The position numbers and the translations under genes are program-made. Source: Snuella sedimenti (GTDB lineage Bacteria > Bacteroidota > Bacteroidia > Flavobacteriales > Flavobacteriaceae). From it: DNA of 63,855 bases. The notes beneath the pieces were generated by a model that saw nothing but the letters and a program-made list of their open reading frames with translations, was not told the origin of the DNA and searched no databases. Each line of letters begins with the position of its first letter. Position 1 is the first letter of the stretch. Where the stretch lies: contig NZ_JAELVQ010000022.1 of assembly GCF_016428595.1 (NCBI RefSeq), positions 1-63,855 of the forward strand, in the 5' to 3' direction. Below, one piece after another: positions 35,672-43,542 of the stretch.

Positions 35672-38200
35672 ATGAAACTATTAAAGATGAACCCTATTCA
35701 AAACCTTTTGACCGTAACAATATTTGTGTTTTTTACTAATGGCCTATATGCTCAAATCTCAGGTAAGATTCTTGATAGCAACGATTTGTCACCACTAGAA
35801 TATGCCACGGCTGCACTGTATAAACAACACGATGGAAGTTTGGTAACAGGTGTCGTAACCAACATTTTAGGAGAGTTTTCCTTAAAGGGAATTAATGCAG
35901 GGACCTATTACCTTGAAGCTTCATTTATGGGGTATGCTTCTAATAGAATAGCAAAAATAAAAGTGAACAAAAAGAATGAACAGATACAATTGGGGACTAT
36001 AAAACTTAGCCTTGGAAGCCAGCTTGACGAGGTTTTGGTTAAAGCTGAGCGATCTACTGTAATTCATAAAATAGACAGACAAGTATTCGATACCAAAAAA
36101 TACCAAAGCAGTCAGGGAGGCAATGCAGTTGATGTTATTAAAAACCTTCCTTCCGTTACCGTTGATGGCCAAGGAGCTATTAGTGTACGAGGCAGTAAAG
36201 GCTTTGCAGTCCTTGTAAACGGTAAGCCAACACAAGGTGATGCTGCCTCTATATTGGCGCAATTACCGGCCAATGCTTTGGAGACTGTTGAATTAATTAC
36301 GGCACCATCAGCAAAATACGACCCCGAGGGCAAAGGAGGTATTTTAAATATTATAACAAAAAATGGTGCTGTAAATGGCACTTACACACAAATTAATGTT
36401 CGTGCTGGGTTTCCTTCCATAGAACCATACGATACTAAACAAGCAGCACAACGGTATGGTATGGACGCTACTTTTAATTCACAATCAGACAAATGGAATG
36501 TTTCACTAGGAGCGAGCTACCAACGTAACGATAAAACTGGTAGAAGAGAAGGCGAGCTGTTCATTGTAAATGAAGCAGAAGATAAAACAACCTTTTTACC
36601 ATCAGATGGCGAGCGTAGCTTTGATGAGATAAGTTATAATGGAAGGTTTAACGTAGACTTTACTCCCGATAAAGCCAATACATTTTCTTTAGGCTTTTTT
36701 GCAGGAAAGCATACCAAAGATCGTTTGGCCGATATTGTATATTACGACAATCATGCCGTGTCTCCAATAGGAAGTGATAATCGCTTGTATACAATTGCCT
36801 ATTACAATCATAATCTGCGTATTCGTAAAGGTGATTTTGCTTTGGGTAGTTTCGATTACGCTCACAAGTTTAACAACGCCTCAAAGTTATCTGCTTCATT
36901 TTTATATGAGTATAGCTTTTTAGGAGGCCCAACCGAAAATGATAATTTAGGGCATCCTGATAATAGCATCGTATACCAGCAAGAATATAACACTAATGAT
37001 AATCCGTTGTATGGTAAACGCTTTAATTTGGATTACCAATGGAAACCATATTCATTTGGGACAATAGAAACGGGATACCAATTCAGGCATTTGAATCATA
37101 CCGGTGAGTTTGTTTATGAGCGTGATGGTAATTTAGTTCCAGAATTTTCTAGTGACATAAAGTTAAAACGTACCATTCATTCTGGGTATTTACAATTAAC
37201 AGGAGCACAAAACAAATGGGACTATGCGGCTGGAGTTCGATTGGAATATATGGATAGAAGTTATACCGAATCCTTAAAAAGTATGTTGACTCCCAATACC
37301 TATACGTACGACTTTGTTAAATTATTTCCATCGGCTTCACTACAATATGAAGTTAACAGCAAAACCAAGCTAAAGTTAGCCTATAGTAAACGCATAGATA
37401 GAACAACGACTTTTAAAATGAACAGTTTTGCCGAACGGGAACATTCTGAAGTATTTGAGCAAGGCGATAATACCCTATTGCCAGAATTTATTGATTTGGT
37501 AGAACTTGGCATCACCAAAAACCTCAAAGGGGGGAACTCTGTATATGCAACATCATATTACCGTCATGTTAATAATGTTATAAATCGGGTTAATACTTTG
37601 GCATATGAATCTGGAGGTGCCGTAATTGATAGCATTTTAAATCGGGTTTATTCCAATGTTGGCAAGAGCAATGCTCTAGGCGTAGAAGTGGGGGCTACCG
37701 TTAAGCCTACAAAGAACTGGACAACCTTTATAGGAGCTAATATTTATGATTATACAATTGATGGATCTCTTTTGTTTAAACATAGAGATGGAATTGAAAG
37801 AGCTTATAATGTAGATAGTAAGTCCACAATTTACTCTTTCAATATAAATTCTACGTACTCATTTTGGGAAAATGCCAGCGTGCAATTCTCTTTTAACTAC
37901 TTATCTGATAGAAATACAGCAATGGGGGAAGACTCTAGGTTTTATTCCCCAAATTTAACAATAAAAAAATGCTTTTTAGATAATCGTTTAGCAGTAACTT
38001 TACAATGGCAAAATATAGATATGGGGCTGTTAAACACCAATGAGCAACGTATCACAACCTCAAGGCCCAATGCTTTTTATACTACAACCAATTATGTGTA
38101 CGAAGTGGATATGGTATCCTTAAACCTATCGTATACCTTTAATAAAACCAAAAATAAAGCTAAGTTTATTGAAAGTGAGTTTGGTAAACGGGAATTTTGA
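35672..38200 (+). CDS. TonB-dependent outer-membrane receptor with CarboxypepD_reg domain
   Basis: 842 residues. Signal peptide ends near residue 28 ('FFTNGLYAQ'). CarboxypepD_reg-like domain (about 29-115): 'SGKILDSNDLSPLEYATAAL', 'ASFMGYASNRI'. Plug (about 125-235): 'GNAVDVIKNLPSVTVDGQGAISVRGSKGF' (landmarks LPSVTVDGQG and RGSKGF) and 'TAPSAKYDPEGKGGILNIITKN'. A large barrel ends near 'EFGKREF'. It is of the 'outer membrane beta-barrel family' rather than SusC. Ligand unknown; the AraC regulator upstream suggests induction by a specific substrate. Terminator follows at 38268. Confidence 0.9.
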   Translation: MKLLKMNPIQNLLTVTIFVFFTNGLYAQISGKILDSNDLSPLEYATAALYKQHDGSLVTGVVTNILGEFSLKGINAGTYYLEASFMGYASNRIAKIKVNKKNEQIQLGTIKLSLGSQLDEVLVKAERSTVIHKIDRQVFDTKKYQSSQGGNAVDVIKNLPSVTVDGQGAISVRGSKGFAVLVNGKPTQGDAASILAQLPANALETVELITAPSAKYDPEGKGGILNIITKNGAVNGTYTQINVRAGFPSIEPYDTKQAAQRYGMDATFNSQSDKWNVSLGASYQRNDKTGRREGELFIVNEAEDKTTFLPSDGERSFDEISYNGRFNVDFTPDKANTFSLGFFAGKHTKDRLADIVYYDNHAVSPIGSDNRLYTIAYYNHNLRIRKGDFALGSFDYAHKFNNASKLSASFLYEYSFLGGPTENDNLGHPDNSIVYQQEYNTNDNPLYGKRFNLDYQWKPYSFGTIETGYQFRHLNHTGEFVYERDGNLVPEFSSDIKLKRTIHSGYLQLTGAQNKWDYAAGVRLEYMDRSYTESLKSMLTPNTYTYDFVKLFPSASLQYEVNSKTKLKLAYSKRIDRTTTFKMNSFAEREHSEVFEQGDNTLLPEFIDLVELGITKNLKGGNSVYATSYYRHVNNVINRVNTLAYESGGAVIDSILNRVYSNVGKSNALGVEVGATVKPTKNWTTFIGANIYDYTIDGSLLFKHRDGIERAYNVDSKSTIYSFNINSTYSFWENASVQFSFNYLSDRNTAMGEDSRFYSPNLTIKKCFLDNRLAVTLQWQNIDMGLLNTNEQRITTSRPNAFYTTTNYVYEVDMVSLNLSYTFNKTKNKAKFIESEFGKREF

Positions 38201-38267
38201 TAAAAAAACAGAATAAGCGAATTAACCGCAGCACCATTGCATTTAATTGTATTTTATATTTTATTTA

Positions 38268-38299
38268 AATCCTGCCAATAATGGTAGGATTTTTTTTAT
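38268..38299 (+). terminator. Terminator after the TonB receptor gene
   Basis: AATCCTGCC (38268-38276) pairs with GGTAGGATT (38283-38291) with one G-U pair, then T8. Confidence 0.85.
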
Positions 38300-38370
38300 A
38301 TTAGCATGGTATTTTTCTATAAAAAAATCTTAAATTTTTACTTTAGGAATTTCTAAAAACGCCCTCAAAT

Positions 38371-38982
38371 ATGCCCGATAAAAAAATTTCATTTTCGCTT
38401 TATTTTTTAGAAAAAATTAATCCATTATCCCATGATTTTAAATTGTTTTATCAAAATTGTGTAAAACATGCTTACTATAAAAAAGGTGAATTTTTAAATA
38501 CAAGTGGTGACAGATGCAATAAGCTTTATTATATAAAAAAAGGTATAATAAGAGGCTTTCACATTATAGAGAAGAAAGAAATCACGACTTGGTTAAGCAG
38601 TGATAATGAATTGGTAACATCAATTACTGGTTTTTTTAAAAATACACGTGCAAAGGAAAGCATGCAAGTGATTGAAGATACTTATGTTGAATATCTTGAG
38701 TATAATGATTTCCAAAAGGCACTTAATATGTTTCCAGAAATGACCAAATTATTCACTTCCTTGCTTATTGAATATTATATCCATGCAGAGAATAGGACAC
38801 TTATGTCTCGTATTCCTTCGGCTAAAGGACGATTCGATCATTTTTTGGAAGCTGGTAATGCCTTTTTGCTTGATAGAGCACCTCATAAGTATTTAGCATC
38901 CCTGTTAAGTATGCGCCCCGAGACCTTTAGCCGCCTACTTAGCACCTACCAAATTGATCAAACAGCAAAAATGCAATCTTGA
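38371..38982 (+). CDS. Crp/Fnr-family regulator with FNR-like recognition helix
   Basis: 203 residues. A cNMP-binding-like beta-roll (about 15-130) contains 'YYKKGEFLNTSGDRCNKLYYI' (KGEFL and SGD landmarks). The C-terminal helix-turn-helix (about 160-195) has 'LLSMRPETFSRLLSTYQ', matching the ETxSR recognition helix of E. coli FNR ('ETISRLL'), which reads TTGAT. A perfect TTGAT-N4-ATCAA box lies at its own stop codon. The four-Cys cluster of FNR is not evident, so the signal is probably not oxygen via an Fe-S cluster; nitric oxide or haem-based signals are possible. Confidence 0.87.
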   Translation: MPDKKISFSLYFLEKINPLSHDFKLFYQNCVKHAYYKKGEFLNTSGDRCNKLYYIKKGIIRGFHIIEKKEITTWLSSDNELVTSITGFFKNTRAKESMQVIEDTYVEYLEYNDFQKALNMFPEMTKLFTSLLIEYYIHAENRTLMSRIPSAKGRFDHFLEAGNAFLLDRAPHKYLASLLSMRPETFSRLLSTYQIDQTAKMQS

Positions 38983-38992
38983 TATATATCAA
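38979..38992. promoter_or_regulatory. Consensus FNR/CRP box TTGATATATATCAA
   Basis: Perfect TTGAT-N4-ATCAA palindrome overlapping the stop codon of the Crp/Fnr gene. Its centre, 38985.5, lies about 41.5 bases upstream of the start predicted from the -7 element at 39017-39024, the class II activator position. Confidence 0.7.
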
Positions 38993-39016
38993 GAAAAGAA
39001 GTCTTTTATAACGTTA

Positions 39017-39024
39017 TACTTTTG
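39017..39024 (+). promoter_or_regulatory. -7 element downstream of the FNR box
   Basis: TACTTTTG matches TAnnTTTG. No good -33 TTG exists, as expected where an activator bound at about -41.5 replaces it. Confidence 0.55.
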
Positions 39025-39132
39025 TTTATCTCAATTAGATTATAAATTTACATCAAAAGAAAAAGCCTTTAAAGCTTTGTCTTTTAAGTTTACCCCCAAT
39101 CTAACCAATTAACTTTATAAATGTTATAATAT

Positions 39133-39243
39133 ATGTTCTCTCTTGTAATAGCCTCTACTACTATTTTAATAGTCACCTTTGGACTTGGTATCGGATTAGG
39201 ATATCACCTAGGTCAAAAAAGAAAAAAATCTTTGAAATTTTAA
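39133..39243 (+). CDS. Small single-span membrane protein (36 aa), FNR-box promoter
   Basis: ATG at 39133, TAA at 39241-39243. The product starts MFSLVIASTTILIVTFGLGI, one hydrophobic segment with GxGxG spacing, and ends in a basic 'GQKRKKSLKF' tail, so it should insert with the tail in the cytoplasm. It lies 105 bases after the predicted start of transcription driven by the FNR box. The family is not recognised. An earlier ATG at 39121 is followed at once by a stop. Confidence 0.5.
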   Translation: MFSLVIASTTILIVTFGLGIGLGYHLGQKRKKSLKF

Positions 39244-39396
39244 TTAACTCTCTAAAATTGCGTGTTGATACGTTTATTAATAGGTGTCTCGAAATTTATT
39301 TTGGGGCTCCTAATTTTTTGTGCAAACTCATTATAGCAGCCGAAAAAAGCGTCCTTATTTTTTTTGGAAATGAAAAACATATGTTTACATGAATTA

Positions 39397-39557
39397 GAGA
39401 CTGTTTAAATTCCACCTTTTGGTTTTGTTATGCCCCTTTTTTTACCACTTTTCGTTATGAAAATCCCCATTTAGCGCTGCTAAACTCCGGTTTTAAAGCC
39501 TTAATTTGCAAAAAAATGACCTATAACAACTTTCAAAAACGAATTTTAAACAGTCTC
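39397..39557. repeat. MITE-like element, copy A (161 bases)
   Basis: Ends in inverted repeats GAGACTGTTTAAA / TTTAAACAGTCTC (extended to TTAGAGAC / GTCTCTAA by flanking bases). In the middle is the perfect hairpin TTTAGCGCTGCTAAA. It lacks an ORF. A second copy in reverse orientation lies at 55761-55922. The remaining part of the gap 39244-39396 holds nothing I recognise. Confidence 0.75.
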
Positions 39558-39597
39558 TAATATTTTTGGTATCTTAGAGTTATCTAAACATTAATTA

Positions 39598-40152
39598 ATG
39601 AAAGCGCGCGTTTTTTTTCTTATTATATTGTTTATCGGTCTATGGACTTGTGGGCCAGGAAAAGCTATTACCCCAGATCAGAGAGCTACACTAGATAAAA
39701 CAGTATCTCAAAGAAATTTTACCATTGAAGTCAATGCTGTGTATCCGCAAACAACAAGTAGTATGCAGCAATTATTTAATGCTGGACTTTTTCCTAGAGG
39801 AAGTAACCCTTCCCGTATTGATGTTAATTCGGGTGGGTATTATTTAAAAATGCTAAAGGATAGTGTTGATGTTTTTTTGCCGTTTTATGGTGAACGCCAT
39901 TTTGGAGGAGGTTATAACCCTACCAATACCGGTATTCAATTTAGGTCAGCAATAAAAAATCTAAGTGTAAGTAAAACTAAAAAATCACATGGATATACGC
40001 TAAGATTCGATACGTCAAAATCAACAGAAGCGTACCAGATACAAATAAACTTGAATACAGGTAAAACAGCCAATATTTTAGTGAACAGTATGTCCAGGAC
40101 CGGAATTATGTATACAGGAAATATCGTTTCTAAAAGCACCACTTCCGAATAA
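39598..40152 (+). CDS. DUF4251 secreted lipoprotein-like protein
   Basis: 184 residues. Signal segment about 1-18 with Cys in 'LFIGLWTCGPG', a likely lipobox-type cleavage. The DUF4251 domain (about 35-180) has 'YPQTTSSMQQL', 'IDVNSGGYYLKMLKDSVDVFLPFYGERHFGG' (landmarks DVNSGGYYL and LPFYGE) and 'GIQFRSAIKNLSV'. These are Bacteroidota-specific envelope proteins without known activity. The gene follows the MITE-like copy A by 40 bases. Confidence 0.82.
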   Translation: MKARVFFLIILFIGLWTCGPGKAITPDQRATLDKTVSQRNFTIEVNAVYPQTTSSMQQLFNAGLFPRGSNPSRIDVNSGGYYLKMLKDSVDVFLPFYGERHFGGGYNPTNTGIQFRSAIKNLSVSKTKKSHGYTLRFDTSKSTEAYQIQINLNTGKTANILVNSMSRTGIMYTGNIVSKSTTSE

Positions 40153-40181
40153 AGACTTTGTCCGTGCTTTTTTAGAATGTG

Positions 40182-40226
40182 AACTCATTTAAACTTTTTC
40201 AATTGGCTAAAAAGTTTAAATGAGTT
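40182..40226. promoter_or_regulatory. Perfect 18-bp hairpin over a possible start codon
   Basis: AACTCATTTAAACTTTTT (40182-40199) pairs perfectly with AAAAAGTTTAAATGAGTT (40209-40226); loop CAATTGGCT. It lacks a U tract, and the ATG at 40220 of the next ORF is in its right arm. It may terminate, stabilise the upstream mRNA end, or hide the start codon. Confidence 0.6.
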
Positions 40227-40261
40227 TAATGTTAATTGTGCAAGCACGACAAGATATCTTT

Positions 40262-40816
40262 ATGTTAACTAGACCAAAGATATATAATTTACGAATTGTA
40301 CCTCCGGAACCCGTGTATACAGATGTTACGGATTTCAAGAAAGTGTTTATAGAACACTATGGAAAGCAACCCCTATCGGCTTCAAAGCCACATATTACCT
40401 TAGCGGTTTTCCAAATGCTTCCATATTGTCAGGATACACTTGTAAAAACGTTTGATTCCTTATCCGAAGTACCAGAATTTAGATTAGAAGTGAAGAGTTT
40501 TGGGGTGTTCGATGGATCGGCAAAAGTATTGCTACTTAAGATTCCGATGTCCGAAACTATGGGGCAATTACATATGCAAATTAGAATTTTATGGGAACGG
40601 GACTTACATCGAAAAAAAAACACTTTAATTGTACCCAGCATACCTCATATGACCATTTCGAAAGTTAAGGATGCAGCCATTTTATATAAAGCTCTGGAAC
40701 GGTTTCAAAATACACCGTACTACGCTAGTTTTCTTGTTGATCATTTGGTGTTAACAGCTAGACCACCTAGTAAAACATGGGATTGGAGCCATAAGATAAG
40801 TTTGAAGTCCGAGTAA
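40262..40816 (+). CDS. 2H-phosphoesterase / 2'-5' RNA ligase-like protein
   Basis: About 184 residues from the ATG at 40262 (MLTRPKIYNLRIVPPEP); earlier ATGs at 40220 and 40229 lie in or beside the hairpin. Two HxTx motifs 88 residues apart, 'KPHITLAVF' (about 44-52) and 'IPHMTISKV' (about 131-139), place it in the 2H family, which act on 2'-5' or cyclic phosphates of RNA or nucleotides. No partner gene; monocistronic between DUF4251 and alcohol dehydrogenase. Bacteroidota homologues are annotated as ligase but activity is usually hydrolysis. Confidence 0.8.
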   Translation: MLTRPKIYNLRIVPPEPVYTDVTDFKKVFIEHYGKQPLSASKPHITLAVFQMLPYCQDTLVKTFDSLSEVPEFRLEVKSFGVFDGSAKVLLLKIPMSETMGQLHMQIRILWERDLHRKKNTLIVPSIPHMTISKVKDAAILYKALERFQNTPYYASFLVDHLVLTARPPSKTWDWSHKISLKSE

Positions 40817-40946
40817 ACACATTACAAATACACAACTGCATATCAGTTGGTTACGAATTAAAAAAGTTGTTGATTATAAATTTTATGACTAAATTTATTG
40901 AATTAGCTGCTCCTAAAAACTTCGAAAAATTTAAAACTAAAATAAA

Positions 40947-42005
40947 ATGAATGTAAAGGACATTAAGGCATTTGGTACAGAATCAGCTGATGCCGATTTG
41001 GAGCAGTTAACGATTAATAGAAGAGAAATTACACCTAAAGATGTAGAAATAGACATTTATTACTGTGGTGTATGTCATTCCGATTTGCATTTTGCCCGAA
41101 ACGATTGGGGCTTTTCTGTTTACCCCGTAGTCCCAGGTCATGAAATAGTGGGTAAGGTTATTAAAACAGGAGAGGAAGTAACCAAACATAAGGTCGGTGA
41201 CTTGGTAGCTGTTGGGTGTTTGGTAGATTCCTGTAGAACTTGCAACAATTGCAAAAATGATCTTGAGCAATATTGTCCGGAATGGGTAGGTACATATGGT
41301 GGTCATGATAAACATTTAAACATGCAAACTTTTGGGGGCTATTCTGAAAGCATTGTGGTCGATGAAGATTTTGTGCTTGTGGTTCCAGATAATCTTGACC
41401 CTGCAGGTGTAGCACCCGTACTTTGTGCAGGTATCACTACTTGGTCGCCCTTAAGGCACTGGAAAATTGGAAGTAACAGTAAAGTAGCGGTTATTGGGCT
41501 AGGAGGTTTAGGTCATATGGCTATAAAATTGGCTGATGCACTTGGAGCAGATGTAACGCTACTATCAAGGTCGCCCAATAAAACTCAGGATGCTCTGGAC
41601 TTAGGAGCAGACCGAGTCGTTATATCAACCGATGAGAATCAAATGGCAGAAATACAAGGCCATTTCGACCTTATTATAGATACGGTACCTTATGTACATG
41701 ATATCAATCCCTATGTGGGTACTTTGGCCACTAATGGGACTTTGGTTTTGGTAGGTTATTTAGGTCCCTTAGATCCTATGTTAAATTCAGTACCCATGAT
41801 AATGGGACGAAAAACCGTAGCCGGTTCTTTGATTGGTGGTATAGCAGAAACGCAGGAATTATTGGATTTTTGCGGAAAACACGGTATTACTTCAGAAATT
41901 GAGATGATTCGCATTCAAGATATTAATAAGGCTTATGAGCGTATGCTAAAGAGTGATGTACATTATCGTTTTGTGATAGATATGGCTTCATTAAAAAATA
42001 GTTAA
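40947..42005 (+). CDS. Zinc-dependent NAD(P) alcohol dehydrogenase (YahK/CAD type)
   Basis: 352 residues, medium-chain dehydrogenase. Catalytic zinc: 'CGVCHSDLHFARNDWG' (Cys 39-type) with His in 'VPGHEIVGKV'. Structural zinc: 'CLVDSCRTCNNCKNDLEQYC', the four-Cys lobe. NADP-binding 'GLGGLGHMAIKLADALGADV' at about 189. The 'SRSPNK' after the second strand suggests NADPH. It is similar to cinnamyl-alcohol-dehydrogenase-like YahK, broad-range aldehyde reductases. Located between RNA-ligase-like and hydroxylase genes with gaps of 130 and 55 bases. Confidence 0.92.
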   Translation: MNVKDIKAFGTESADADLEQLTINRREITPKDVEIDIYYCGVCHSDLHFARNDWGFSVYPVVPGHEIVGKVIKTGEEVTKHKVGDLVAVGCLVDSCRTCNNCKNDLEQYCPEWVGTYGGHDKHLNMQTFGGYSESIVVDEDFVLVVPDNLDPAGVAPVLCAGITTWSPLRHWKIGSNSKVAVIGLGGLGHMAIKLADALGADVTLLSRSPNKTQDALDLGADRVVISTDENQMAEIQGHFDLIIDTVPYVHDINPYVGTLATNGTLVLVGYLGPLDPMLNSVPMIMGRKTVAGSLIGGIAETQELLDFCGKHGITSEIEMIRIQDINKAYERMLKSDVHYRFVIDMASLKNS

Positions 42006-42060
42006 CAACGAAATCATTTTTAAGATTGGGTAATTTCGATAGTTTTAAAACGAGCATATT

Positions 42061-42723
42061 ATGAGTATGACTAAACTAAAACGCCCCAAACACAAGGGAA
42101 GTGGTAGGGTCTTTAAAAATGCGCTTTTAGAAAAGCTAACCAAAACACATATTGCAATTCCCTTAACCATGTTTACTACTATCGCCTGTTGCTTGATTTA
42201 TTATGGTATTGTAGAAAAGGGGTTTACTACGCCGGTAATAATCTTATTGTTTGTTGCAGGGGTATTTGTATTTACCTTAGTAGAATATTTGTTTCACAGG
42301 TATATTTACCATATTAAACCGCATACACATACTCTAGAAGATATAAGCTATAAAATGCATGGCATACATCATGACTATCCTAAAGACAAACAACGTTTAG
42401 CCATGCCTCCCATTTTAGCACTAATAATAGCTTCATTTTTTTTTATTTTATACAGAGCCATCATGGGTGATTTTGTATTTGGGTTTTTAGCAGGTTTTTT
42501 AATGGGATATACCTTGTGTTTAAGTATTCATTTTAGCATTCACATTTTTAAAGTTCCCAATAATTTTCTAAAAGCACTTTGGTACCACCATGCAATACAT
42601 CATTATAGGCAACCCAACAAGGCTTTTGGTGTATCTTCTCCATTTTGGGATTATGTTTTTGGAACCATGCCAGAACTCCGAAAGACAGCAACAAAATCCG
42701 GTGTGTTTATTGATAAAGATTAA
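42061..42723 (+). CDS. Sterol desaturase/fatty-acid hydroxylase family protein
   Basis: 220 residues, four membrane spans (about 34-52, 60-82, 120-140, 143-165). Histidine clusters bind two irons: 'EYLFHRYIYH', 'HGIHHDYPKD' and 'WYHHAIHHYRQPNKAFG'. This matches membrane fatty-acid hydroxylases and carotenoid-hydroxylase-like enzymes (FAH superfamily). Substrate could be a sphingolipid or capnoid fatty acid or a sterol-like lipid, typical of flavobacteria. Directly downstream of the alcohol dehydrogenase (55 bases); the two may be co-transcribed. Confidence 0.86.
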   Translation: MSMTKLKRPKHKGSGRVFKNALLEKLTKTHIAIPLTMFTTIACCLIYYGIVEKGFTTPVIILLFVAGVFVFTLVEYLFHRYIYHIKPHTHTLEDISYKMHGIHHDYPKDKQRLAMPPILALIIASFFFILYRAIMGDFVFGFLAGFLMGYTLCLSIHFSIHIFKVPNNFLKALWYHHAIHHYRQPNKAFGVSSPFWDYVFGTMPELRKTATKSGVFIDKD

Positions 42724-43055
42724 GAAGTATTTAAGCTTACATCCTTACAAAAGCCTGAAGTTCTAATCATCTGATAACTAACACTTCTAAATATAATCAT
42801 CAATGAAAGCTTATAAATATTTTTATTGAATTAAAAGTTTAAAACGAGGTAAGTGTGCTTTACCTAAATTATTAATTGATCAGAACTACAAGTGTTGTAG
42901 GTTAATTTTATATACAAAAAAGATATTTTGACATATTATGTTGAAAATTATTACATTAATGTTGTTTTTGAGTTTATATTTTTTTAGTTTTGGCTCACCA
43001 AGGCCATAAGGCTTTTCTCTCGCAAAAAATATTAGTAACCTAAAATTATTAAATT
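42724..43055 (+). other. Intergenic region ahead of the repeat-protein cluster
   Basis: 332 AT-rich bases. No gene is visible apart from an eight-codon ATG frame near 42803. Its last third carries the promoter at 42962-42992. Confidence 0.6.
42962..42992 (+). promoter_or_regulatory. Promoter of the 43.06-48.3 kb cluster
   Basis: TTG at 42962-42964 and TAGTTTTG at 42985-42992 with 20-base spacing match the Bacteroidota consensus. Start expected near 42998, leaving a leader of about 58 bases before the repeat-protein ATG at 43056. Confidence 0.65.
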
Positions 43056-43463
43056 ATGGAAAAGTCTAAAAAATCCATTCCTTTTGAATCACTAGCCCAG
43101 GAGGCAAGATCGGTGAATAAGTTTCTTGTCAATGAAAACTCTATCATGTCTGAAATAGCCGCTGCAGAACCCACTGTAATAAGTGAAATATTATCAGCCG
43201 AACCGGCCATGATTGAAAATATTTTATCTACCGAGCCAGCAATGTTATCGGAAATTGCTTCCTCAGAGCCAGTTATCTTGGGGGAGATGATGGTTGCCGA
43301 ACCAACTCTATTTGCAGAAGTAGCCGCAGCAGAGCCAGCTATGATTGGTGAAATAGCTGCAGCAGAACCCGCTGTTTTTTCAAAGCTAGCTACTGCAGAG
43401 CCTGTTGCTTTTGGACAAGCTATATCTGGTATAATTTCAGAAATAGCAACCTCAAAAAAGTAG
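43056..43463 (+). CDS. Small protein of eight 11-residue EP repeats
   Basis: 135 residues. The leader part (about 1-37) starts MEKSKKSIPFESLAQEA and is polar. Residues 38-125 are eight repeats of exactly 11 residues, each starting Glu-Pro (EP at 38, 49, 60, 71, 82, 93, 104, 115): EP-[ATV]-h-h-x-[EKQN]-h-x-x-[AST/G], with hydrophobic positions 4, 5 and 8. A short basic end ('IATSKK') closes it. The 11/3 period fits a long amphipathic helix with regular Pro kinks. No signal peptide. It is first in a possible biosynthetic operon, so it could be a precursor, carrier or scaffold. No known family recognised. Confidence 0.75.
   Translation: MEKSKKSIPFESLAQEARSVNKFLVNENSIMSEIAAAEPTVISEILSAEPAMIENILSTEPAMLSEIASSEPVILGEMMVAEPTLFAEVAAAEPAMIGEIAAAEPAVFSKLATAEPVAFGQAISGIISEIATSKK
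43167..43430 (+). repeat. Eight 33-base repeats coding EP hendecads
   Basis: The 33-base period is exact, but the DNA is diverged: all four Pro codons and both Glu codons occur at the invariant EP. The repeats are old, and the protein pattern, not the DNA, is conserved. Confidence 0.85.
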
Positions 43464-43542
43464 CCCATAGCACCCTAATCTATTTTAAAAGATTTAGTCA
43501 TTCGAGTCTAGATTCAATAAACTTTACAATAATTTCTCGATT

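Noticed and set aside
41007-41415. Minus-strand frames opposite the alcohol dehydrogenase
   Set aside because: They contradict the intact zinc-site coding sequence on the plus strand and show no features of their own.
43167-43430. 33-base repeats as a CRISPR array
   Set aside because: Repeats are contiguous without spacers, are diverged and are in frame with a coding sequence; no cas genes are nearby.
43049-43468. A 139-codon minus-strand frame opposite the repeat protein
   Set aside because: It is the mirror of the plus-strand repeats (33-base period leaves both strands open). The plus strand has the promoter, the exact EP pattern and co-directional neighbours.
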